Shown one piece after another: positions 35,401 to 44,605 of a stretch of 64,000 bases of DNA. The stretch comes from Ptychodera flava (Eukaryota; Hemichordata; Enteropneusta; Ptychoderidae). The stretch lies in the NCBI RefSeq assembly GCF_041260155.1, contig NC_091935.1, positions 1,455,001-1,519,000 on the forward strand. The letters run 5' to 3'. Positions within the stretch are counted from its first letter, which is position 1, and every line of letters starts with the position of its first letter. The notes below the pieces were generated by a model that made no database searches, was not told where the DNA came from, and saw only the letters and a list, made by a program, of their open reading frames with translations. Position numbers and translations under genes: made by a program.

Positions 35401-36309
35401 GACCCTTTGAGTGCTGTAATGTTCCCACCAAAACTCCAGTGCAAAATTTTAACAAGATTTAGAAATTTTCTGTAATTTCTTGGTAATTTTTGACCAAATT
35501 GACATTAGTCTTTATGGGCTAAAAAAATTGCCTGGATCTGAAAAAATTGTTTGGGTTATATTTTATAAAGTTGACAAAAATTTACTTCAAATTGGCAAAA
35601 CTGAAAATGGAAATAGCATGGCAATGGCATGTCAAAATAGCTCAAGTGATGAATGTTGAGAAATGAAATGATCATGCTAGAGTAGCGAAGTGAAAAACAG
35701 GCTTACCCAGCAATTAGATACAGCTCAGACTGCCTATGATTTGTCCTGAGATATGGTTGAAGTCATTGTGATATCGAGAAGACATTAATAATTTTCCCCT
35801 TTGAATCCTAGATCTGGGATTTAACAACAGCAATGGAACAGTTTACCAAAGGAGAACAAGGTGGGTGATTTCATCACAATTTTATGTAAATTAGTACATT
35901 GAAAATATGTGATGTTGTGTCATATATGTGTATGTCATAACTACTTCACTGAAAATATCTTCTGGTAAATTTCCTGATTTGACGTTTGTAATAGCTCTGA
36001 CAGTTGGCATTCTTTTGCAACTCAGATCAAGTAGTCGGTGGACCTAACGAAGGAGAGCTGATCAAACTGCTTGGCCAGTGTGACTTGAGTGCATCTCGTT
36101 GTACCACGCCCTCTCTGAGCCCAGCGTCATCTCTGCTTGCGCCTCAACTGACAGCACGCTTCCGCAGTTCCATGACAAGCTCGGTGCACCTCAGCAATGA
36201 GGACCTCTCGTCTGGAGAATGTTTGGGAGCAGAAGGGGGAGCAGATGACACTGCAGACGGAGGTGCAGGGGCCTGTGGGATGGTAGAACCCAAGATAACA
36301 CACTGCTGA
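20955..36309 (+). CDS. KCTD3/SHKBP1 orthologue, complete, 16 exons
   Basis: Exons: 20955-21013, 23513-23566, 23908-23953, 25397-25529, 28153-28233, 28589-28762, 29867-30151, 30615-30730, 31036-31123, 31967-32083, 32600-32770, 33873-34028, 34267-34363, 35163-35295, 35812-35860, 36026-36309; 2043 nt, 680 aa, all in phase. Residues about 9-115 are a KCTD BTB/T1 domain ([39 protein letters not shown]). Exon 6 codes a variable linker. Residues about 183-586 are the WD40-like propeller ([66 protein letters not shown]). Human KCTD3 (815 aa) assists HCN3 channels; SHKBP1 (707 aa) binds CIN85. This single gene likely predates that vertebrate pair. Its tail after the propeller is short (about 95 aa). 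The start has an in-frame stop upstream; splicing at 20978-20979 to an unseen first exon is the alternative. Confidence 0.95.
22583..22896. mobile_element. Long-hairpin MITE, copy 1 (KCTD3 intron 1)
   Basis: One of three related near-palindromic elements (others at 29299-29637 and 60851-61190). Shared landmarks: AAGTACACTGTTATTATTTC, TCTAGTCCGGACCAGAATTC at the centre, TACAGGCTGAGTTGATAAGC, and GAAAAAATCATCAAGGTTAC at the right arm. The left arm pairs imperfectly with the right. No coding capacity; the edges are approximate. Confidence 0.7.
26007..27400 (+). repeat. Eight-unit array of about 150 bp with terminal blocks
   Basis: It begins with a terminal block TAGTCCCCACGGACACCGTC at about 26008, then a TGCG microsatellite, then about eight units of 149-151 bp. 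The landmark GATCCAATATGGC recurs about every 150 bp from 26205 to 27260 and is often followed by a GGCCGCC...GGCGGCC stem, then CAAAGTTGGTACAAGGA. It ends near AAGTGGGGACTGTG at 27389-27402, so short inverted AGTCCCCA/TGGGGACT ends may bound it. The reverse copy at 5300-5705 has the same order of parts. It lies in KCTD3 intron 4. The open frames it contains are repeat products. Confidence 0.85.
26048..26103. repeat. (TGCG)n microsatellite
   Basis: TGCG and TGTG units between the terminal block and the first 150-bp unit of the array. The same place in the 5300-5705 copy holds GGACGGACAGAC repeats. Confidence 0.9.
28909..29284. mobile_element. MITE with long inverted ends, about 376 bp
   Basis: The left end is GTTTGCATTGAACTGTTGGC and the right end is the inverse (GCCAACAGTTCAACGCAAAC, 29265-29284). 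Inner arms also pair: AAATCAACTCTGCAAAAGTT (28985 on) with its inverse near 29151-29172, and further in GTCAAAAC with GTTTTGAC. No frame and no clear target duplication. It lies in KCTD3 intron 6 directly before another MITE. Confidence 0.8.
29299..29637. mobile_element. Long-hairpin MITE, copy 2 (KCTD3 intron 6)
   Basis: Same family as 22583-22896 and 60851-61190. AATGTTGACATACACAGTAT, TCAGCTTGTCAACTCAGCCT and AAGTGCATTGTTATTGTTGA in the left arm match, inverted, the right half of the 60851-61190 copy. The right arm ends with AAATCATCAAAAGTTGGAGT. It lies 15 bp after a different MITE. Confidence 0.75.
31141..31238. repeat. (AC)n(CT)n microsatellite next to exon 9
   Basis: About 13 AC units followed by about 36 CT units. 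It starts only 17 bp after the donor of KCTD3 exon 9 (donor at 31124). Confidence 0.97.
32402..32447. repeat. (GA)n microsatellite
   Basis: About 23 GA units in KCTD3 intron 10. On the RNA it is complementary to the CT tract of intron 9. Confidence 0.97.
34418..34913. repeat. 31-bp minisatellite, about 16 copies (KCTD3 intron 13)
   Basis: The unit reads roughly CCATACTTCTATATCAATTC plus CATATCAAGTG. The six right-hand copies are almost identical; the left half mixes shorter variants (CCATATTTCCATATCAATTC). Because 31 is not a multiple of three, all frames stay open as a 93-bp super-period, which makes false ORFs. Confidence 0.93.
35328..35339 (-). promoter_or_regulatory. CTCF-like core motif in KCTD3 intron 14
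   Basis: GCCCTCTAGTGG is the inverse of CCACTAGAGGGC, which matches the conserved CTCF core CCASYAGRKGGC. It lies 33 bp after the exon 14 donor. It is a single motif match, so chance occurrence cannot be excluded. Confidence 0.3.
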
Positions 36310-36558
36310 CTAGGCTGCCCATCGGAAACACTCTCCTCCCTTCAATGCTCCACTAACAATTTTACTCAACGAGTCTTTGATGTCCTCTGCCGCAGTGAAA
36401 AATATGAAGATGACTATGTATTGTATTCACCATTGACATAATGTTAATCCCCCCACCCCTCTCTCCCCCATCAATGTCAGTTACTTGAACTAGTAGTTAT
36501 AGATAGTGTAATTTCATTAAGTAATATTTAGGTTGGGTAGATTGATGAACACTTGTGA

Positions 36559-36568
36559 AATAAATAAA
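36559..36568 (+). terminator. KCTD3 poly(A) signals
   Basis: Overlapping AATAAATAAA 250 bp after the KCTD3 stop; another AATAAA lies near 36665. One of these probably ends the transcript. Confidence 0.55.
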
Positions 36569-36739
36569 TCACACAGCTGGGGAGCTGATACTTTTTCATC
36601 TGATAGTATTGTCTGGTGTAGCTTTGCTGCTGCGACATAGAACTGTTCTAAGTGACTATTCTGGCAATAAATATGCATGACTGTCATCATTAAAGTGAGA
36701 CACAAGAAAGACTCACTTGTGTTACTCAAATTCAACGGA

Positions 36740-37280
36740 ATATTGCCCTCAATCTTTGCTAGAGAGAGTATTTTAATGATATATTGTCCTCAATCTTGGC
36801 TAGAGAGGGAGTATTTCAGTGAGATATTGCCCTCAATCTTGGCTAGAGAGAGAGTATTTCAGTGAGATATTGCCCTCAATCTTGGCTAGAGAGAGAGTAT
36901 TTCAATGATATATTGTCCTCAATCTTGGCTAGAGAGGGATTATTTCATTGAAATATTGCCCTCAATCTTGGCTAGAGATAGAGTATTCTATGGAGATATT
37001 GCCGTCAATCTTAGCTAGAGATAGATAATTTCATCGAGATATGGCCCTCAATCTTAGCTAGAGATAGAGTATTCCATTGAAATATCACCTAAATCTTGGC
37101 TAGAAATAGATTATTCCATTGAGGTATGGCCCTCAATCTTTTCTGGAGATAGAGTATTCCATCAAGATATCGCTTAATCTTGGCTAAAGATAGAATATTT
37201 CATTGAGATATGGCCCTCCCCCTGGGCTAGAGAGAGTATTCGATTGAGATATGGCCCTCAATCTTTGCTAGAGTATTTGT
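36740..37280. repeat. About 43-bp minisatellite downstream of KCTD3
   Basis: About 12-13 units of 39-43 bp with the landmark CCCTCAATCTTGGCTAGAGA. Left copies are near identical and right copies diverge. It starts less than 200 bp after the candidate poly(A) sites, so it is either flanking DNA or part of a longer 3' UTR. Confidence 0.92.
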
Positions 37281-38534
37281 TGTTGATAAGTCATTTCCAT
37301 TTGTGTATATCAAAAGCTTAATTCCACCTGCCACTGCCATACTTATTTTGTGAATTTCCCAATTTTTATTGTACATCACAGAGCTTTTTCTTCTTTTTCA
37401 ACGTTTGTGCAATAACTTAAGGAGTTACTTTCCAAGATTATTTAGTCTTGGAAATTTGTACATTTTTTTAGAGAAATGTTGATATTTGCTGTTTAAATAC
37501 TTTAAACAAGTTTCCTCAAGAAACATTAAAAAGAGTAACCCTTAGAGCAGTCAAGTTTTGGTCCAGCCCAATTGTTACTTTGTCAATGTTGGATCATTAC
37601 ACTACAGAAATAGGGGTGAATGGACTGATATAGCACAAAGCAGCCTATCACTGTACTTTAATCAGAATCTATTGACAACTTTCTCCTAGCTGCATCCACT
37701 AACTTTTTGGGGGATTTTCAGTTTTCTTTTAATGTTATTTTCTTTCTGTTGTGTCTTGAAGAGAGATACGTTTTAACAATTTGGCCTCTCTGCTACACTA
37801 CAGTTTACCAATTTTAGGTCCATTTTTTCCGACTTTTAAAGTGTGAATCTTGAAATATTTCAAGCAGCAAGACAAAGTTATCCTTTGTAGTTTTTGTATC
37901 TTTGAAAATATTTATACTTATTTGCGTTAAAAGTCAATTATCACCCTTCAACAGAACAGCACAATGTCAAGTAGCTTTCCATGTCTAAGCATAGAGAACT
38001 AAATATTACAGATGCTGTTTTTCACTCTTTGTCTGAGAGCTTTCTAAACTTTCCATATTTGCAATGTATTGTATTTATTTCAGTCCTGTACTTGAGGCAG
38101 CAGTAACAAGATTTTTAGTGATTGCTGCAAGTTTCAGACACTGGCTGCTTCAACAGGTGTAAATGTTAGAAAATTCAAATTAATGTGTTGGTATATGGAG
38201 ATTGATAGATTTGTCTGTATATATATGGGTGTTAGAAAGCTTGATATCATTATTACCGACAAGTGTGGAAGTCAGTGTTTATGATGAATGATTGGTGATA
38301 AACTTTCTGTAAATTGAACCAATGTCTTGTTTAATGTAGCATATGACTTGAAACTGAAAGACTTATACTTTGACTCAAATTCCACAAAACTTTCAACCGT
38401 TTTCTTGCAAAAACAAGAATAGAAATACGGAGTCATGGTGTAAATTTTGATACTAGCAAAAAACATTGGCCTAACATTTACACATAATTGAAATTCGAAA
38501 TTGCCACCATCCCTGTGTAAGTCTATCGGGAAAG
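37281..38534. other. No gene seen
   Basis: AT-rich sequence between convergent genes. No exon or repeat structure was recognised. Confidence 0.4.
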
Positions 38535-38870
38535 ATTAGATTTTCAATTTTCAAAAAAAAAAGATGGTATGAACTTGGTTTACTCCAAGAGCTTTGAAAT
38601 GAGGCCACAGAAGCAGTAGAGCAGAAAAGTATTGTTAAAATTTCATAGTCTGAGTGTCTACCTTTAGGTGCCATTCTACCTTAAGCAAAGACTGAAAGAA
38701 AAATTCAGTTTTCAATTTTCAAAGAAGTAAAATGGTAGGAACTTTACTTACTCCAAGAGCTTCAAAAAGAGTCCACACAAGTATTAGACCAGAAGAGAAA
38801 TGTTGAACTTTGAAAGTCCAAGCATCTGTAGCCGAGGCACACTCCACCTGGGGCAAAGAGTTATTTGCAA
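38535..38870. repeat. Diverged tandem duplication, about 168 bp
   Basis: Two copies starting at 38535 and 38703 share TTTTCAATTTTCAAA, ATGGTA(T/G)GAACTT, TTACTCCAAGAGCTT and a CACA(G/C)AAG...AGA motif series. Clearly related but diverged. Confidence 0.6.
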
Positions 38871-38929
38871 TATTAATGCTATTTGTAGTAAATCAGCCAT
38901 TTATTCATTAATGCCTGTTGTATTTAAGC

Positions 38930-39066
38930 AATAAAGCACACTCGGCGACGGTATACCACGAATTTTGACCAGTTCACGACATATGTATGCACGAGCGATA
39001 GCGAGTGCATTTATGGAGTGAACTGGTCAAAATCGAGTGGTATACCGTCGCTGGGTGTGATTTATT
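38930..39066. mobile_element. Foldback MITE-like element with 48-bp arms
   Basis: The arm 38930-38977 and its inverse 39018-39066 both contain GCGACGGTATACCAC and TTTTGACCAGTTCAC, ending in AATAAA/TTTATT. A second hairpin, CCGTGGTATA...TATACCACGG, follows at 39158-39182 and uses the same GGTATACCAC word, so the element may extend to about 39250. Confidence 0.75.
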
Positions 39067-39250
39067 GCCATTATATCATAACAGTGTATTGAAATTCTGA
39101 TTTTGAACGTCAAAATTGGATTTTTGCTCAAGCTGAAAGCTCGCGCATATGCCAGCCGTGGTATATCGCCAATATACCACGGTTCTTTTCGCGTCTCGAC
39201 CAATCAAATTGCTGTATTTGCGCCATCAATATACTGGTATGATATAATTA

Positions 39251-40979
39251 TAAATAGAGACTCAAATTTTAGATGTGATGACTATTACAATCCCAAATGT
39301 GCGGGTTTTTTGTTCAATCTCATGTATTGAAATAATTTCAACACAAGGCCATCAAAACTTTTCAAGAGAAAACTCACTCATGTTAGACAAGAACAGACAA
39401 AATTTTCAAAATTCTGAAGTGAAAATTTAAAGCCAAGAAATGCCTAGATAATATTGTGTGCATGTATTGGTATCTTGATGAAAAATTCAAAGTTTGACTC
39501 ATTTCAGAGATAGCCCATTACATAAACAGTTCTTGTACATGAGTCATAGAAATCAGTTTTCACATGACATTTTGGATGCCATGTTCTACTATTCCTGAAG
39601 CACTCCTGTTTCTTCCATTTTCTTGTTAACAATTTAAATACATACATGATTGACTTTCCATGTTATTTGCATTCTGACATGCCAGTGTTGCAACTAATTC
39701 TAATACCACAGGGTCACTTGAAATTATATAAATTACAATAAATTAATTATTAATTAATTATTATCATGTTTAAAACTTATTGTAATTAAAATTTACATGT
39801 GTTGTATAATTATTAGCTCTTGAATATTTTGGAATATGTAATAAGTCAATAGCAAATGATAGTAGACTGAAGTCTATGGACGGTGCATAGGAACATTAAA
39901 TTTATGATGATAATAATAATCACTATTTTATTGTCCAAGCATTCTACAAGATTTTTGTGATGTGTTTAATAAGTTATTCAGCTCTGAGGTTGTAAGTTTG
40001 CAGTTGTTTTTAAGCTCATGTGAAATAACATTTAATAAACTTTTAATTATTGATATGTTTTTACACAGTGGAAGTTTGCCCTTGGCAGAGATTGTACAGT
40101 ATTTTAACATCATGTCGTGCATGTATGGTGCAGTGACAAATCTTCCACCATTTGTCTTTATAATCTGATGTCTGAGTAGCTGTTACATTAGTGAGATGTC
40201 AGGTCAGTGCACCTTGCAAAATTAATGTGGTGAGAACAAATGATCAGGCCCATATCAACGTATAGCAATGCATTTTCAGAAATGAAATAAAAAAAGCTTT
40301 TAATCCTTATCCTGCCAGACCTGTCATTTCCAAATCTTCAAAGACAGTAAAAAACAGTATTGAACTAAAACCTATACATATTTTCACTTACTTGGCATGA
40401 TATGTTACATGTATAACAGGTTTGGTCAATAAAAATTGTGTTTAAAGGCACATGAGCTGCAACTTTTGGCATTATTTTCATGATTTTTATTGTTAGATCA
40501 AAATTGGTTCATAGAAATGATCTTTCTCAGAGATGTTTACTCCAGTATAATTATCCACTGAGGGAATGTATGGGGAGGTTTCAGTAAGACAAATAATAAA
40601 CGGGTGCTGTACCCAAATATGGCTGCCTCCATGCAACTACATGATAACAGCGTTAATGGTGCATGTACACATTTGAATCTTTACAAATACAACATGGTGC
40701 ATGGGAAAGGGATTCACTCCACTTTGACAAAAAATTCTCTCTTTTCACATAACATGGCAAAATTTTGAAATTGGTGGGGAATTTAAAATGAATGAAAATA
40801 TGTTCAATGTCTTGCCTATTCTGCCCTAAGCAAACATTGAGGCATAGTTACTAGTTAAAGCCACACTTTTCAATCCCAGGTGGAGTTCTCCTCGAAGTCA
40901 AACGCTTGGCTAGTACGATTTTTGATTTCTATAACATTAATTACACAAACTGATCTCAACCGTTTGTCACCTTTTGCTA
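39251..40979. other. No gene seen
   Basis: AT-rich, including an ATTAATT-rich stretch near 39740-39770. No supported exon or RNA gene. Confidence 0.4.
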
Positions 40980-41300
40980 ATCCTGCAAACAGAGTTTATG
41001 CAAGCCTTTGATTGACGGTCGGTTCAAATTGCCAATGGTCATTGATTCCCCACCACAAACGCTCGAATTTCCTAAAAAATTGTCTTCTAGTCGCGTTAGA
41101 CTTTAAAATATAACCACAGAGTTCGATCGGCAGCAACTTCGCGCTGACCGCTTGGCAGTCTGTGTTTTTGCGGCCGGGGAAAACTAAAAAGTGGCATTTT
41201 CTGGAGCGTGTGCCCGCGTGTTGCCTGTTTGGTGTCCACTTACACAATTAATGCTGTCATACCTTGGCGTCCTTTTAAAGGGAGGCTCCGCCTTTAATGA
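40980..41300. promoter_or_regulatory. CpG-bearing island in AT-rich spacer
   Basis: Unlike the surrounding kilobases this segment is CpG-rich (CGGTCGGTTC, AGTTCGATCGGC, TTCGCGCTGACCGC, GCGGCCGGGG, GTGCCCGCGTG). In an otherwise CpG-poor spacer that suggests a promoter, a first exon or a recently arrived element. No coding sense was seen. Confidence 0.3.
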
Positions 41301-41478
41301 CTGTGTACGGTTCAGTTTGCAGATTGCAATGAATATCTGAGGAAATTCTTGAGGTTGGACAAATTTTGCAGAGTTGCCGCTCATGGCCTTTACTTTATCT
41401 ACGTCTTGGTTCATTGACAAGTCTCTGTTAGAATACAACATATGGAACATTATCTTATGCCTCAATGGTTTCACCATA

Positions 41479-41598
41479 CTTGACATGCAGCTGATGGTGG
41501 CATATGAACTTGACATGCAGCTGATGGTGGCATATGAACTTGACATGCAGCTGATGATGGCATATGAACTTGACATGCAGCTGATGATGGCATATGAA
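41479..41598. repeat. 30-bp tandem repeat, four copies
   Basis: Units begin CTTGACATGCAGCTGATG and end CATATGAA. The first two read GGTGG and the last two GATGG, so pairs are more alike. The period is a multiple of three, which keeps one frame open, but no surrounding gene supports coding. Confidence 0.95.
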
Positions 41599-44257
41599 CT
41601 TGGCGGGAATAGGGATTATTCTACCCGTCATCCATAGATTAATGTTTTCTCCACTGTACATGAAACGCAAATCTTCCTTTTCACACTGGAACATCAAGAA
41701 AAGAAAGATTTGCAATATGTACTGATAGACTGCTGAATAAAGAGAAAAATTAGTGATAGTATGAGAGTAACCGTTTGAAATGTTTTACGAGAAGTAAGTT
41801 TGTTGTGAGTGCTTTGAATAATGGCCCTGTCCCTGTAGCACATTGCTTGACTATTATCATGATATCTGCAAAACCCAATACACAAATCTTTGGAAAAACT
41901 CAGTTCTGTCTGTTTTTATCTTCAAATTATATTTGTTGGTATAAACAAATTTTCATGCTCTTTCATGGAAAAACTCAGCTCTATGCTTGTCTTTCATGGA
42001 ATTCAAATACTATGATGCCTGCTGCAGACTCAGGTGTTGATTGCTAAAAAAATACTTATATATACTTTTAGTATGATGCATTCATTTTGATCTGTTCAAA
42101 GTGTGACGTACAGAAATTCCAATTTGCTCAAAAACACTTTTGATTAAAGAAAAACAAACGTACTGAGTCATATCAGTATGACCTTATGAGGGCGCTACAA
42201 CTACTTCAATGACTACGGGCAGAAATTTCATGCGTGTGACAAATTCATTCTTGTGACCAGCAATATCCCAGAACAGCAACAGCAGTTTTGACAAACTCTC
42301 AATTAATAATTTATTAATTTTTGTTATTGTGTAAACCTTTCTGCTTGGCAAATATTAAGCACAGTACATCTAGTAAGAAATGCTTGTCAAATCAAGAAGT
42401 TTAGGTTACAATTGTAATTTGATTTTGCTGTGATTTAATTCCATCAGGAAACACTGTTATGGTTCATGTACAATTCTACTGGCAATTCTGCTTCTACTGA
42501 GAACCATTGCTTGTGAGATGAAAATTTAAAGCAAAAAGATATAATATTTTAAAAGATGAAAAGATGAAAATTAAAAAAAATCTTAAAAATCATTCTAACA
42601 TTTAGACAAATTTATGTTAATCCATGCTGAAACCTATGACAAAAAATTATTACAAAATGGTTAGATGTAACTAATGTTTGTTTTGATGGGAACAGAAAGT
42701 CTGGAGAATCATGAACTCAAGATAAACAAGATCGACGTTCCAAAAATTAATGTCACAATGATAAAAATACAAACTTACTGTTCAGAAAGAAACTGTACCT
42801 TTCAGCTGGCAAGCAACAGATCTTGACCAACTTGGACATTGATTTCTTTCATGCACCGTCTGTGGTTTCAACTGCAATATGATCCCACGTACATCGACTA
42901 AGACAAGTATGATCAAAATTCATTTTACAGTAATTACTAAAATTACCAAAGCAAAACGAAAAATAACACACTTGGAAATAGATTTAAAAAGCAATATGTC
43001 ACCACTTTAATATAAAATATGATTCATGAGATATTTTGATCAAAACAAGTAAAAAAATATCTTTGTGTTTCCCCCAAGTGAGATACACTATATGCATCAC
43101 AATCTGTGGAATCAAAACAAACTATTCACGCATTGATTGATGATCTTAAACTGGCACAATTGCCACTCTCAAAGTCCCTTCAGCTCCGCAGGTCTTGCTG
43201 ACTTCCGTTTGTAAACCCTTCTGTAAACGTATAAGTAGCCCCTCAACATATTTGTCATATCACTTCACCCTTATACTATTACACAAACATGTTTCTATGG
43301 TGATCGGTGCATTCCTATTCATGGAGATGGTCTACCAGATGCAAAACATCACCACAGATATGTCAAAATAATATTCTGTGAATCACCAGTTTAGATCACA
43401 GAGTGCATCTCACATCTCACTTTTGTCATTTTTACAGCAGAGATCTGCAAAAGATTACATACTGTTTTTTTTCTTGAGAGTTTTTCACAAGTAATCCATG
43501 CATGCCATCTTCATCCTGAAATTGAAACATTGCCGTTAAGACTAGAATCTCCCACTGTATCTTTATGATTATTCGGTACAAAATCTTCATTGAGCGGCAA
43601 AACAACCCCGGTGAAATGTCAACCATGGTACTGTATCATGGTCAACATGGTATTTGATGGTTTTTGAATGTTGGTCATGCTACCATGGTCGGCCATGATA
43701 TTAGACCATGGTAGGACACTTAAATTACCAAACCCTCAGATTTGCATTGAACTGTCACAGTTTGGCACAGCTGTACACCAGCTCAAATTCTGAGCTGCCA
43801 AAAATATTTTGAACCATACTTTGGCTTCAGATTTTTTTTTAGTATTCCTGAAAGTAGACGTGGAGACTTATTAAATCTTAGCACATCAAATGCCAGTTAC
43901 AAAGCTCAGTGGTTTAAAGAAATCATTCAGAGTTTTGTTGTAGTTTAATAAATCAAGTTGGTTCTACACATATAAACACCATTATACAGTACCTGTTGAC
44001 CTAAAAATGCTTTATAGTTAAGAATTTACCACTTTTAGTTTACAATGTACAACACTGAACCCTATAATCAATGTTAAAGCTGACTTGGAAACTTGCCAAC
44101 TTTGGACTCTAAGTTAGCTAAACTCCCTACAAAAGTAGTCTCCATGAATAAATGTGGTAAAGAAACTGTAATATTTGCAGGATTTATTGAAGTCCTCTGC
44201 ACAATCATGGCAAGATTACCTTTGCAAAAAATATGATGGTTTTCATGTTCACTATTA
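41599..44257. other. No gene certain
   Basis: Includes a CCATGGT-rich cluster at 43622-43705 with several self-complementary ACCATGGT words. On the minus strand, 43432-43517 could be a small exon (TTTCAG, then DEDGMHGLLVKNSQEKKQY, then stop), but nothing ties it to a gene. AATAAA on the minus strand at 44188-44183 may serve the exon at 44258-44605. Confidence 0.35.
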
Positions 44258-44605
44258 TCAGAGCTGACATTCTTCACTTGTGTAGTCTTTTTCATCTCCC
44301 AACTTATTGCAACTACTTGGATAATTTAGAAATTTCAAGGATGGAAAACAGTGCGCATTTATCCGTGTGAAAATTATTTTTCTCATTTCATGTCCTTCAA
44401 ACCAAATCCAGAGGCGATCTCCCATTGTATTCACTTTTCGGTCTGTTTGAAGTAATGCCTCAGGTTCTGAAAGACCATCCTTGAACAATCCTGAAGACTC
44501 AATCAAGAACTGCATTTCCCTGGGGTTAATACACCCTTGAATAGAATTGGTCAGATACTTCATGTGAAGTGGATCAAAGTACTGTTTAGCAATACAGAAG
44601 AAATG
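44258..44605 (-). CDS. Possible 3'-terminal exon of an unidentified gene
   Basis: After a CTTATTTTAG acceptor (AG at 44607-44606) the minus strand reads 115 codons to TGA at 44258-44260, with AATAAA 70 bp beyond. The predicted peptide has a balanced composition (HFFCIAKQYFDPLHMKYLTN ... GDRLWIWFEGHEMRKI ... YTSEECQL) unlike the low-complexity translations around it. I recognise no domain and found no convincing upstream exon. It may be a chance frame or part of a gene whose other exons I missed. Confidence 0.25.
   Translation of the reverse strand, partial: HFFCIAKQYFDPLHMKYLTNSIQGCINPREMQFLIESSGLFKDGLSEPEALLQTDRKVNTMGDRLWIWFEGHEMRKIIFTRINAHCFPSLKFLNYPSSCNKLGDEKDYTSEECQL

Noticed and set aside
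41020-41060. GGTTCAAATTGCC as a tRNA B box
   Set aside because: No A box or cloverleaf arms around it. No tRNA gene was found in the window.
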